Assembly (NCBI GenBank): GCA_002633005.1 | Contig: NMRA01000278.1 | Span: 1 to 57,304, forward strand | DNA length: 57,304 nt | Direction of reading: 5' to 3' | Source of the DNA: Phoronis australis | Taxonomy: Eukaryota > Phoronida > Phoronidae | Shown here: positions 25,490 through 37,815 of the stretch, piece after piece | How positions within the stretch are numbered: position 1 is the stretch's first letter | Layout: each line of letters begins with the position of its first letter | Made by a program: the position numbers and the translations under genes | The notes under the pieces: generated by a model | What the model saw: only the letters and a program-made list of their open reading frames with translations | The model's database searches: none | What the model was told of the DNA's origin: nothing

Positions 25490-26128
25490 AAGTCTTTAAT
25501 AGCAGTACCTCGTTAGCTCGCTAAGTGTCGCATAAACATAGATGTCTATGGTCCTAATTGTAGAATTTTGTTTAGAGACTGGGTTGCGTTTGAGCCCTAG
25601 AATGCCAACTCCTTATACTGCAACCGATGAGGTTGCGTTTACGCGTGCGTCAGAGTTGTTTGAGTTCATTTGTTCGGCTATTACTACTTGCTATGGAGTT
25701 CACTGTTATCAAAAGTTTTTGCAATCCCGTCTTTTTTCATCCCAATTTCATAAGAGCCATATAATTAGAAAGCCCTTCGTCAGTTCTTGATGAATATTTC
25801 AGTAGCAACAGATAAATAACAAATTCATGAGTAATTGTCATTTTTCATACCTGGCTGGTCTGAAAATATTTTCAATTCTAAAAATCAAGCGTGTTACCAA
25901 AATGCGAAAAACTGCGTGTAAAAGAAACATCAAACGTGAATGAAACTGAAAGGTGTAAATGACTACTTAAGCTACCAGGGAAATGATGTCACTAATTCAA
26001 AGGAGTTATTCTCCACAGTGTATAAAGGTAAAGGTTTTTGAATATGGATCACTTGTTGTGGACGATTTAGGAAGGCATTCATCCAAAGTATACATCTTTA
26101 TACATGTATATTATAATTAATTGGACCT
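25490..26128. other. Intron 3, 5' part; nothing recognised
   Basis: A GTTGCGTTTGAGCC/GTTGCGTTTACGC pair near 25580-25640 is the only repetition noted. Confidence 0.35.
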
Positions 26129-26399
26129 TTGATGTCGTCTGATACACATACATTCTTTACAAAAAAATCCGAATTATTAGACATTTACTCAAAACACAGG
26201 TCTTGTAGCCACTGCACGGCTTATAAAACAGGAGTCAAAACAAAACAACTGTCGTACACTCAGGCGTCAAATGGCCAATCAAACGACCTAGAGGTCCTAA
26301 AACTGGTTATGACACTCACGGAGCTGGCGGTGGGGATAATGATTACCAAACTAGAACAAGACTTCGGAAAAAAGAGAAGTCAGACAGATGATCGTTGAA

Positions 26400-26830
26400 G
26401 CCGTCAACACCAGCTATAAGACAGATCTGAATGGCTAACAAAATCTCCAGCTGGTGACTAGAAAATAAAAGTCTGACAGTATCCAAAGCGACACGACGCG
26501 TCTTCGCCAGGGCTAGACTACTGCATATCAACATCAATGGGGCGAGAGGTAAACGGAAAACTCTAATAGGGTATCTTGCCCATGAAGAACCAGACGGCCA
26601 TGTAGTATCCATGAACGAAACCTGACACCATCAAATTCACTATACCTTGACACAGGTCTGTCCGGAGTGGTCGCGCGGGCGGTGGAGTGGGTATTCGATG
26701 CAGGCAATAAGTTCATTTCACTCCCATCGATACAAATATGCTAAAAGCGGAAGTAATGGCTGTTGAATGCTGCATGAACTGAAAATAAACTACTGCAGTC
26801 GTGTCAATCTACAACCTTCCGGGGACCATA
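26400..26830 (+). mobile_element. LINE endonuclease fragment
   Basis: The frame from about 26511 reads ARLLHININGARGKRKTLI then EEPDGHVVSMNET, ending in a stop. A second frame from about 26661 gives RSGRAGGGVGIR. This is the order of the apurinic endonuclease of non-LTR elements: an N-terminal 'IN.NGARGK', the catalytic NET box, and the glycine-rich RGGGVGI segment. The region further on (MLKAEVMAVECCMN-like, about 26738-26780) continues the similarity. It is broken by stops and frameshifts, and no RT part follows. It sits in intron 3 of the mosaic gene. Confidence 0.75.
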
Positions 26831-27319
26831 GCAGGTAAGTGCCTATTCAGGCACCTCACGAACACATGCATGTAGACAATGCATGTATACAGGCCATTTA
26901 AACTTTAATCCTCTGTTCTTCAGAAACAGAAAAAAGTGATATAAACTACACCCAAAAAGATTTAGCTAATTTTTTCGAAGTACCACACTAAACACATTCA
27001 CAGTTCCTTATAACACGCTCGAAAGGCATTCCTCTGCTGCTCTTCAATTGTATTGCTATCATTCTGATGACAATTACAATAACGTTGTGTCAGTGGCCCT
27101 GATCAATACATTGCAATTTGAGTAGTGTAAGAGGAAGGCAAGATATGTTTCGGCCTCTGCATGGCAAATTTTTAGATACGGTGCATCATCAGCTGTCATG
27201 GTATCACTGTAAGAAATGCGAGACAGCAGTTGTTTTCCGCACATGTAGGTCTTCCTGCAAAATAGTTTGCCGTGATTGACATTTTTGAGGTTATTGGCTG
27301 GCTCAACTCGGAACGTATT

Positions 27320-27640
27320 TGTTTATTACTGGGCATTTAGTGATCAGTTTTGAGACATAAGGAATTGTTTCTTGTGGTACCTCGAAGGTATGACTTACCT
27401 CATTTTGGGGGTTCCTTTTTGGCTTCAGCCGGGCCCATTCCAGAGTGCAATTTGTCTGCCATGGGTCATTCGGTTTTTCAGTGGAGCACAATTTTCCGTA
27501 TTAAATCAGCTTTGCCCGTTGCCCTGACTATCTAATCTAGCTCAATTTGGCGTCCAAGTATGGTCCAAAGGGGTCACTCCCAGAGTGCTGTTAAAGACAG
27601 TCGTCGATTTTTGTTGATACTGAGGTAGAAGCTCTAAGAG
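27320..27640 (-). repeat. Copies of a ~145-bp satellite-like repeat (minus orientation)
   Basis: This block is the reverse complement of the monomers at 53362-54235: for example CCATTCCAGAGTGCAATTTG at 27437 and GGTACCTCGAAGG at 27377. About three diverged monomers are visible. Open frames here on both strands are by-products of the repeat. Confidence 0.7.
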
Positions 27641-28154
27641 CTCCTGTGGTCAGTTGTTGGAACTAAGTTCATCAGTGTTACACTAATTGCTCTGAACTGC
27701 CGGTTTAGTACAGCCTGTCATTCAGGCTAGTAGCGCTCCAGGTGTTCTACGGGTGTAGAATTGCTGATCAGCTGTTCATGTACGATGCAAAGACTTCAAC
27801 CGATGCTAGAGTGCAGAATCTCTAGAATCGCAAGTTAGCTCATCAGAGTAGCCAGTAATTCCGTGTAAGCAGCGCTGATTAGCTATTAATCAGTGCACGC
27901 ATATAGTCGGTCAAACACATACAGTAGGCGTCATTTTATAAATAATGGGGAAGATTTCTTGTAACCCCAACTGTGTGTAAGCAGAATACATGTACCTATC
28001 GGTGTGATGTTAAGAGGAGTCCTAATATTTCCCTTCAAACACTGTTGGTAGCATCCATGTCGGTAATTCTAATGTAATAAGCCAATACTGCGCCGTTCCA
28101 CCACAAATTAATAATTTCTGCGTTGAAAGGTTTACACTCTGGTGCAAATAATGT

Positions 28155-28720
28155 GCATTAGCCTAAGCATGTTCTTCAAAACCGTAACAAAAAACTTTCA
28201 TAGAAATAATGCATTATATATATTGCATGATTTTGCTCGCCTCTTGCAGCTGTTTTCTCACTCATTATTAATGTCTGCGTTTAAACGGTGATACTTAAGC
28301 GTGCCTAATGTCCATGAACTTAGGTATGTTGATCAAAAGGTTTTGTGACAAAAACTTTCATAGAAATAATGCAAGATATAGGTTACATGATTGTTCTTGC
28401 CTCCTGCAGCTGTTTCTTCACTCATTAATAATGTCTGCCTTTAAAAGGTGATACTTTGGCGTGCCTAATGTTCATGAACTTAGGCATGTTGATCAAAAGG
28501 TTTTGTGACAAAAACTTTTGTAGAAATAATGCAATATATAGGTTACATGTTTGTTCTTGCCTCCTGCAGCTGTTTCTCAACTCATTAATAATATCTGCGT
28601 TTAAAATGTCACACTTTGGTGTGCCTAATGTGCCTAGCCATGTTTTAAAACGGTAACAACAACTGTCATAGAAAAAATACGCTATATTTGCCACATGTTT
28701 GTGCTTACCTCTTACATGTA
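28155..28720 (+). repeat. 160-bp tandem repeat, about 3.5 copies
   Basis: The word ACTTTCATAGAAATAATGCA recurs with CTTTCA at 28195 and 28355, and as CTTTTG at 28515, an exact 160-bp period. A degraded fourth copy starts near 28663. Each unit carries TTGCCTCCTGCAGCTGTTTC and ACTCATTAATAATGTCTGC. The middle two copies are the most alike. It is intronic with no coding sign. Confidence 0.8.
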
Positions 28721-28998
28721 CATGTGAGGCAATGGAGATTAGGATGGTTATGAAAAATTAAGTAAAAACATTTATAACAGATGACAGGCATTTCTAGTTT
28801 TTTTCGTCTTCTATAGATAATGTCTTACCTGATGACAGCGATTTCAAAATTGAAATACAACAATACTAAAAAGTGATCACAGATCGTAAGTGCGCCGTGT
28901 AAAGCAATACGTAATGTCACCATCAGCATGCAGTGTTTTTTTTTTCTTGTGGCGATACTGCTCGAGTTAGTCTGCTTTTCAGACCTAGGATCTCAGGA

Positions 28999-29016
28999 TT
29001 AGGGTTAGGGTTAGGC
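28999..29016 (+). repeat. Short interstitial telomere-type repeat
   Basis: TTAGGG TTAGGG TTAGGC in direct succession. TTAGGG is the ancestral animal telomere repeat. Three units may be chance or a repair scar. Confidence 0.4.
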
Positions 29017-29149
29017 TTAGTAATTGGTATTCAGATAATTAAAACAAAGAAATTGATTCCCGACATGGATGGACAATACAGATTAGGTATGTCAGGAGAG
29101 CACTGGGGCGGTGAAACGTAAGGCCGGGGAAACATCTGTAGGATACAGC

Positions 29150-29335
29150 ATAGAGTCATTAGGAGGAACATAGGAACGGGAACATAGTTTCATCAGAAAA
29201 CAAGTCCAGGGAATATAGGGACAAGAGGACACAAGTTAGGAACACAGGGATCAGGAATATAGTGATTGGGAACAGAGGTACAGACCTCACTGTTTGTGGC
29301 AGATGAATGTATACAGTGACTGGGAACAGGATGGT
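29150..29335 (+). repeat. Degenerate GGAACATAG minisatellite
   Basis: Words of the type GGAACA(T/C)AG, GGGAACAGAGG and AGGAATATAG recur about ten times over 180 bases at irregular spacing. There is no coding content. Confidence 0.45.
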
Positions 29336-29842
29336 AGATGGAAGATCAATCCAAGAATAATATTTATGCTATCTGCTTCAAACTAGACGTTTGCATGAAT
29401 GCGTTGATGCATAAATGTACGACAGATGTGAAAGAACAATTTCTAACAAGGGCTACACAAAACAGCATTAAAATACATTATATTCAATAGCCACTCGTCC
29501 TCCAAGACAGGGGAAACACTTTGAAGCATTTAACAGCAGTAAGTGTTCCGTATTTCTTTGGTATTTAGCTGAACCATGGCAGTCCAGTATTTTGATAATA
29601 TTTTTTTGCGAAATTGCAACAACTAGTCGTACATGTAAGTTTATTTCACATCTGTGGTCGATTGGGCAATACTACATGCATGTACGTCAAAACATGACAA
29701 GGTGATCTGTTCACAATTGAGATAACAATTGTTCTACAAATGGAGTATAACCACGTAAAAGTAGTGATCTATTCGTAGCTTATCCTCATAACCTTCATGT
29801 ACATGTACGCCACAAACACCCTACAACAACAGGATTTAATAT

Positions 29843-30030
29843 TGGATCACTACAGGAAATCCTACAGGATCCAATAGAATCCAATTGGGTTTTGGTCCAC
29901 CAGCCAGTAGTATTCCAATGGGATCCTATAGGATTCCTATAGGCTGATGGGCCAAGATCCAAATGTATTCTATAGGATTTCTATGGGATCCTATATGAAG
30001 CCTATACGAAATCCTAAATGATTTCCTATT
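29843..30030. repeat. GGATCCTATAGG-type palindromic repeat cluster
   Basis: Variants of ATCCTATAGGAT, TCCTATAGG and ATCCTA(C/T)AGGATCC recur about a dozen times in both orientations with short spacers. Each core is close to self-complementary. The flanks fade into unique sequence. Confidence 0.55.
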
Positions 30031-30139
30031 GACAATCCGGTACATTTTGAGTCAAATCCATGGGGTCAATAGAATTTGATCGGCAATTGGTTCAACCACC
30101 ACGAATTTGGACGCTCTCACTAATGCATCAATTAAGTAC

Positions 30140-32790
30140 AACCTGATTGAAAAAGTCTTAAATTCATCAGAAATGTGCAGTTAATGACCCCAAAGTTACA
30201 CCCAATCACCCCCAAAGTTTGTTTCTTTATGTATGGTAATCATATGCATGATTTTGAAAGGTCTAGCTCAAAAATCACTTTTGCACTTAATAACCTTTGA
30301 CCCGGAAACTCGTTTCCCTTGGTCCGATTGTAAATCCGTGTACATGTAAATGTCTGATGCACCTCCTTGCTTTCTACTTGTTAACCAAATGCGAAGAGTC
30401 CACCTAAAAAACTGTTTAAGAAGATGCATTTTGACAAAATGGACTCCTTGACCCGTTTCAGGTCATCCTAGTGCATTTAGGGTCGAAAAAAATATTATCA
30501 ATATAAATCACTTAACTATCATATCAATAACAATGAATATTATTGTTCTAAACGAATGAACGTAAGAGTAATACAAGCAAGGAAGAAGAAGAATAAGAAA
30601 AAAATGTAAGAATAAGAAGAGTGATAAAATAGTTAGAACGGCCAAACTCTGCGCTTGAACGCGCAGAGTAACTAGAGAGATTATTGTCACTGCTTGACAA
30701 TAATGGACTCTGCAGGTGCGTATTACTTGGATTGTTATGGGAAGTTATTGACAGCAACCCGTTTACCAATATGATTAGGATTTTTTTAAATTGTATAAGG
30801 AATTACATGTTAATATTTTGATGAGCTTTCCACTAATTGACCTCTTCCGGTGCATTATGAGCCCTGATGAGGAAATAATTCTAAAGTCAATTAAAAGTGT
30901 GCTTGATGCTAAGAATTACAGATGTTTTACTTTAAGCACTTCAGAATATTAGATGAATGAATTGGTCAAACCTTCAGAAGAAGAATGCACCTAATAACCC
31001 ATGGGTCCACCAAATGGCCTAAAAATTGAGAATTTAAACTCAATCGCATTTAGTAAACAGATATGCTGACTTTAAAGAAGGCACCTGCACCCAATTTGGA
31101 GTGATTAAGCCTCAAAGTTGGTCGGAAGAAGAATAAGAATAAGAATAAGAACTAGAAAGATTATTGTCACGGCGTGACAATAATGGACTCTGCACGTGTG
31201 TATTAAACGAATTGTGATGGGAAGTTACTGACAGCAACCCGTTAACCAATTTGAAAAGGAATTCTTTAAAATTGTAGGAAGAACACCGTGCTAATATTTT
31301 GATGACCTTTCCATTAATTGACCTCTTTCTGTGTATTATGAGCCCGGATGAGCGAATAATTGTAAACTCGATTAGAACTGTGGTTAATGCTAAGAATCAC
31401 AGATGTTTTACTTAAGCATTTTAGAATACAACTTCAATTGGTCAAACTTTCAGAACAGATATGCACCTAATGACCCCATGGGTGCCCCAAATGACCTGAA
31501 AATTTAGAAATCAAATTCAATCACATTTTAAACAGATATGTAAATTTGAAAGCTCTAGCTCAGAATTTTAGTTTTCACTCAATGACCTTAGACCTATTTT
31601 TTCTGATTGGTTAGGCCTATTGCATAGTAAAGTAGGACGTTCGATTGGCATGGTAACTTACACCAGTGTGCTGAACTTGAAAAAAATCCTTCAAAAATGT
31701 AGAGGATATAACATTTTGAACGTCAAAACGTCTGACGTTTCCTTTGCACTAATTGACCCTATCCGGTGCATTATCAGCGTCTTTAGGAGAATCATTGCAA
31801 AGCCCGTGATTATTGTGTTTAATGCTGAGAATCACAGTTGTCTGACGGCTGAAACATCACACTACTTTATGAATGAAAAGGACAATTTTTCAGACGAAAA
31901 GTGCACCTAATGGCCCCATGGTTGCACTAAATGACCTGCAACATCGTATTTTAAATTGAATTGAATGTACCAATCAGACTTGTGGATTAGAAGTGTCTAG
32001 CACAAAATTTTTGTTTGCACTCAATGACATTTGACCTATTTTTTCTGATTGGTTAGGCCTATTGCGTAGTAAATTAGGGTGTTCAATTGGCATGTTGACT
32101 TACCCCAGTGTGGTGAAATTGAAAAGAATTCCTTGAAAAACGTGAGATATAACATTTTGAACGTTAGATGACCTTTGCACTAATTGACCCAATCCGGTGC
32201 ATTATAAGCGTCTTTAGGAGAACTGTTGCAAAGCCCATGAAAAATGTGTTTAATGCTGAGAATCACAGTTGTCTAACAGTTGACACATCAGAATACTTGG
32301 TGAATGAAAAGGTCAAATTTTCAAAAGAAAAATGCACCTAATGACCCCATGTTTGCACTAAATGACCTGAAACATTTGATTCCAAATTGAATTTCGTGAG
32401 CCAATCAGACATGTGAATTTGAAGTGTCTAGCTCAAAATTTTAGTTTGCACGTAATGACCTTTGACCTATTTAACCTGATTGGATGACCCGTTTACTTAG
32501 AAAAGTAATTTCTTAAATTGCCTTATTGACTTATACCTGTATACCAAATTTGTAAAGAATAGTTTTTAAACTAAAGAATTAGTAGCATTTTGAAAATTAT
32601 AAGACCTTTGCACCAAATGACCTCTTCTGGTGCAATATGGAATATGATTGTATAACGAATCAAAATTTATGCACTGTCAAAACTGATATGCTGAATTTGA
32701 AGAACACAGCTTCTCCCAATTTGGAGTTATTAAGCCTCAAATTTGGTCGCATGCACGCGCAGAGTAATAAGAAGAATAAAATTGAAGAAA
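30140..32790 (+). repeat. Array of diverged ~430-480 bp units rich in a GCACYNAATGACC motif
   Basis: About five to six tandem-like units are visible. Landmark segments (A)CTAATTGACC(T/C)...CCGGTGCATTAT occur at about 30834, 31315, 31747, 32176 and, weaker, 32615. Each unit contains several copies of a short motif of the form TTTGCAC(T/C)NAATGACC, for example TGCACCTAATGACCCCATG at about 31460 and 32331 and TTTGCACTCAATGACA at 32012. Purine tails of AATAAGAAGAATAAGAA type close units near 30575-30625, 31125-31150 and 32768. There are no long conserved ORFs. It lies in the 12-kb intron 3. Confidence 0.7.
30646..30704 (+). repeat. Twin perfect hairpins inside the array
   Basis: First hairpin: ACTCTGCGC/GCGCAGAGT, 9-bp stem, 6-base loop (30646-30669). 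Second: ATTATTGTCA/TGACAATAAT, 10-bp stem, 5-base loop (30680-30704). The second recurs at 31160-31184 with a different loop (CGGCG instead of CTGCT) but an identical stem. Part of the first recurs near 32757 (GCGCAGAGTAA). Confidence 0.6.
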
Positions 32791-32799
32791 AACCAGGAG

Positions 32800-34490
32800 C
32801 AACAGTACTCTGTGTAACAACGCCGTCAGGCATCTTTCGGTGTTAATCTCTCGTTCGACAAAAACGCTATCACTACGTCTGGGTGTTGCAGCGAACATTT
32901 TATTCTTACTTTTTTTGTGAGACCCAGATGTCCAGCGTGCTATCCTGAGTTCCCGCTTTTCAATCCAGTAGTTCTTGCATGGTTACCGTGACAACAATGC
33001 AGCTGGTGTCAGTTTTTATGAATAGTAACATGACAATCGTAACATGTGTTCCAACGTCTCTTGTTCAGTTCACGGTAACTTACACTACATACTAACTTTT
33101 ACTTTCTGAAGAAAAGTGTATATTTTTTTAACTTACATATATGTGGAAAGTCCTGCAATGCAACCAATGTGATGAGCTATCTACGATACGTTTCAAAGCA
33201 GGTACAGCACAGATAATTTCTTATTTTTTCTATTAGAAAACTGCATATTTCGGAAAGAAAATTGCAGTAGTTTGTAGCAAGTTTCGTAAATGTCAGTTCA
33301 TTTTGAAATTGTACTGTAATAATGTAATTGTGTCAAATGGCGCACCACAGCTTTATTTACTTAAAATACACTGTATATAGTGATGGAGAACTTTGGATTA
33401 ACGTTATCCACAGTAAGTGTGAAGCATCCTTTCTAAAAAAAGTTTTTTTCGTTATCTTGTACAATAAACAAATCTTTTGAATCACTGAAATTGTTCCCCT
33501 AATAGGTTAACTAGTCCTAAAACCTCCCGTCATTTCCTTTTTACGTTACTTAAAACGCTGTCATTTTTCGCATTTTGGTAAAACTTGGTTTTTAAAAAAA
33601 ATCAGCCAGTCAGGTATGCGAAACTACAATTACTTATGAATTAAATTGTTTATCTCTTAATTGTAGTATTATCAACAAGAACTGAAAAAGGTTTGTGATG
33701 ATATGGCTTTTATGTAATTCCGTTGAAAACTTCGGAATCGCAACATATTTAATAACAGCAAATTCCATATCAAGTACGCATACTGGAACAAACGAATGGA
33801 AACAACTCTCACACATGCGCAGCGCAACCTCGGAAGCCGCGAGATAGGAGCTGGTATTCCAGGCCTAGATTTCTATGGTGTAATCTCAAAATTTGGGCCG
33901 CGTGAATGATTCGCAGAAAAACAGGGTCTGATATGGAGTGACATCATCCATAGAACATTTTTCTGACACCCCACAGCCTCAATAAGTAGTTTCTATTAGA
34001 TATCCAATTCACAATTTGGGTCATGTTGTCAGTTTGATATCCAATACTCAGATGGAAGGTGTGCAATCATCTTCAGGTAGTTCATTTGCACTTTATTCAA
34101 ACATACCCGCACAGAAATATACACACGCACACACTTAACTAGCCAATTATGAGTTAAGTAAAGTTAAGTAAACACGCCTGTTTTAAAGGCCTAAACTTTT
34201 CATTTGCGCAAAATGCACCATTCCGTGAAATATTGTAACGCGATTTTAACACCCATAAATGTCCTGTTCAAAAACTGGGATGAAGTAGGATAGATTTTAA
34301 AAAAAATGTTCTACGACTGGAGCTGAAATGGTATAAGACGCACAAAACTCCTGGCATCCGACCATTGTCACAGCTCAATGCTTAATAAAGGAGAATGCCA
34401 CTCCATTTATTTACTCTTTTCACCGTCTTAATCGGTCTATGTCCACATCATATCGTATACGGTTGATATTATCTCGCCGAGAGATGTCAC
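32800..34490. other. Intron 3 continued; no exon recognised
   Basis: There are only short frames. A small CA-rich patch occurs near 34120. Nothing is supported as a gene. Confidence 0.4.
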
Positions 34491-34560
34491 GTTAATCTGT
34501 GAGGAAGGTGGGTAAACGTCGCAGCGATGTCAGTGGTTCTTCTGCAGTGCAAGTGGTGCT

Positions 34561-34856
34561 ATGGTGTGGTGTATCGTTCCCGCTTGTGCAAACTACATTG
34601 ATGAAAGCAGGTATATCGTTTTTCCGGTTTCCTCAAGAACCTGAATTGCTTCGGAAGTGGCTCGCGGAAATGAAGTATGTAAAGTGCGCCGTAGATACCT
34701 AGTATGAGGCCGTGAAATTTCTTCGTGTCTGTGGCCGACATTTTGTTGACAGTGATTCCAATGACGAATGCCGGTTTACCAAGCAGCTCATGCCAGGGCA
34801 GAAAAACAGACTGATGAGCTTCTGTCTAAATCGGCATTGCAGGTTTCCATGTTGAC
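34561..34856 (+). pseudogene. Broken THAP-type zinc finger domain, remnant 2
   Basis: A frame from ATG 34561 reads MVWCIVPACANYIDES, matching the N-terminal C-x4-C of a THAP domain. A frameshift then leads to GISFFRFPQEPELLRKWLAE (the family's F-RFP and W region). After a TAG at 34700-34702 the frame continues KFLRVCGRHFVDSD with the closing C..H. The order and spacing fit a complete THAP domain, so all zinc ligands are still visible, but one frameshift and one stop disable it. It sits in intron 3 and is most likely a transposon or retrocopy relic; no transposase core was found. Confidence 0.7.
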
Positions 34857-34869
34857 GTTTATTATTATG

Positions 34870-37815
34870 CGTTCTGTTTCAAAATGATTTATTTTCACTC
34901 TAACCAATGCTTATATAAAATTGAAACAATGTGTCAAAGGCTGTCGCATTAGACGCAATTTGTAATGCCTTTGGATTGTTGGTGAGTTCAAATGTTTTGA
35001 AAAGTCAGCGTTACCGGCTTTAGATGCAATACAGCTAATTGACCGAGCACCGAAGTCGTACGCGGTGAGTGCATGCTAATTCAGTGATTGCTGACAGAAA
35101 CCTGTTGTGAAACAAGAGCTCGATATTATGTGCTATGGTCAGATATTAGGGGAATCTTTATTTAGCTATACATATACATTATTCGAATCATTGTTTCTGT
35201 ACAACTTTCCCCTGACGGTTCTGTGGAAGGGGAACCTGACTAAGCGGCCCCCGACGAGTAAGTTGATTTGAAGTTTCGGGGAAAATTTACCAAAATATTC
35301 CCGTGCACATTGTTTATTGGCTCACTAGTATTGCCTTTTCGTGACTGGAAATTTAGTTTCCAACTTTGGCTGGTTTATGTTCGTGATCTCTTCAGTCCGG
35401 ACGCGACAGTACGTTCAATAACAATTTACCTATAAATCCGTAACAGCGAAATTTAACAATACCGGTACGTTCGTTTAAGAAAACGGTGTGTTTTTAAGGG
35501 TTTTGCATCCAAATTTTGGTGATTTATTGGTGTAAAAGGCTGAATTCTAGCGATAAGCTGACAACAGTAAGCGTGCTGCGAACTGCTGAACAGACTGCGT
35601 TCGGATCGGTGACGTCATTGGTTAATTTCAACACTCTGTCTGCAGTCAGCTGTCAGGTAAAAAATCTGAAGTTGCGGTTGTGGAGTGCAACTACTCGTTA
35701 TAATTTGATACAAAATGGGTTGCTTTTGGGTTGGCGTTGTCCTTTAAGAATGACCAGTGTAATCGGCGAGTTTTTACTGAATTTGTAGAAAAATCGCTTC
35801 ATGAATAGGACCGCACCCTAAGAGGTTTTCCTTGAAAAACAATAGAAACACAAGGAACCGGAAGCAATGAAATTAGGCTTGATTTGATAACTACAATTCT
35901 CCATCAAAACTCAGTTTAGCAGGCAGCCGAAATCTCATTGAGAACATTGATGCGGGGTTACAAGCTCTAATAATAGAATGCACAGGTCGCGTGCGGGAGT
36001 TGGCATATTAGAACTCTATGAGTAGGCGTAAGACATTCGCGAAAGAAACTGGCTGAGTTACATGCATAAGCGTTTAATTCCTAAGCATCTTTCATTCATT
36101 CAGTAGACTGTTCACGTGACGGATCACATCCTATGTATGTATTTGCATGTTAAGTTGTAATTTTTTTAGTGTAAGAAACACTTTTAAATGTAACGATGTA
36201 TTAAGAATTCATCTATTTTCACATTCGATGACATCAGTGCTTCAGTCCACGACTCAAAACTCTGGCGAAGCGGGATCAAACCCGCCAACATGTTATTTAA
36301 CGCGCGTCGAATAACTTAATGTGTTATTTAACTCTTGTATTGCTCATGCCAAGGTAAAAGTGTGGTGTAAATGGAAATATACTGCGAAGACTTGCGTGAT
36401 TTTAATTTTTAGTGAATGTCTTGTGTCTAAGAGAAGATTCCGTGGTCATCACCATGAGAACGCGAGCCGGGTCGCAATGGCTAGTCTGACGGATGGCTAA
36501 CTTTCCTCCACATAGAAAGTTCTTTAACAAAAGGAATTTAATGATCAATTACCGTTTATTAATTTCACCATTATAATCTACTGTATTTAAAAATGCGGTT
36601 GTAAATAAACAGTTAAACCTGAAGATATGGGCGTGGAGGGCACTAGCGCGACAAATCGTTACACTTATTACGACCTCTTACATGTTTTTTGCCCCTCACT
36701 AGAGGTGTACAAAGCTGTTGATCTAGTACTTTTATTCACGATTCTTGCCAATGCTTCTATGTTTTGTTGTTTCAAACATTCTTGGGTGATTCAGCCACAT
36801 GTTGTTATGATACCGTCGTGCACAAGAGAATACCTGCATGTACATGTACCAAGTCATGAACAGTTGAGTTATGATTTTAACTTATTGATCTCACCTCTTG
36901 CAAATTAGCTGTCGATAACGGATATGCATATTTCCCTTGGTTTTGCCATTGGATAACGCGCTGCCTGATATTTTGTGTTTTCTCCGACTTATCCAAGATT
37001 TTGCCTAAATCAATGTGAAATGTTCATGTATTCCGCTTACAACAGCTGAAAAACCCACCGTAGAAAACTCACTGGTACAAGTATGGTACATTTGAAAAGA
37101 ACCCCCTCCGCAAAACTGGCTTTTCACGAGTGCAATTTCTGCAAAACTTACTACGGTGAGCATGGTTTTCGCCGGGATAAAGCAGTCTGCAATCTCTTGT
37201 ATGACTTTCATGTCCTGGTGAGATTGTTTCACAAAGTTTGACATTCACTCCAACCAACTACATGCATTTCTGAAAAAAGGACTTGAGAGCTCTCATCAAC
37301 AATGTGCAAAGTCTCAGAGAATATGCACGCACGTGTATCTGCTAGTTTATTATACTGTACCATTCTTATTAATTACTGCGAGGCGTGAGGCTAGTTTTCT
37401 GCGAGTATGGCAAGACCGCACAAGTCTACAGTCTTCGCAAGATATGACAATGCACTAGAAATGAAACACATGAGCTAACTAGGTCTCACACCTTTCGAAA
37501 CAGTACAGAGATCTGTTGTGTGATATTGAAAGATGTACATGTATATGTGTCTTACGAATCATCAAAGTGTCAGACCTTTCTAGGATAGAAGGAAACGTTG
37601 TTATGAACCATCCTCTTCTTAAAGTAGAAGAATTCAATAGACAACAGGAGGCGATGTTAAGTATCTTAGGCATTATTATACCAGAAGACAAGTTTTTATC
37701 ATTGTCATCAAACCTATATGATCACATCCTTACATTTAGAATTATCTTGATATTCCCAAGTCATTAGTATTAACTAAACCAACGTCCAAAATTAACGTTT
37801 TCTTCTCAAACACAG
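34870..37815. other. Intron 3, 3' part; no exon recognised
   Basis: Open frames at 36627-36908 and 37516-37767 are unrecognised. Several ACATGTACATG words occur (36837, 37533). No repeat stands out. Confidence 0.4.

Noticed and set aside
28999-29016. Former chromosome end
   Set aside because: Only about three units; a fusion scar would normally show longer head-to-head arrays.
28155-32790. CRISPR-like array
   Set aside because: Units are long, adjoining and lack unique spacers; the setting is eukaryotic.
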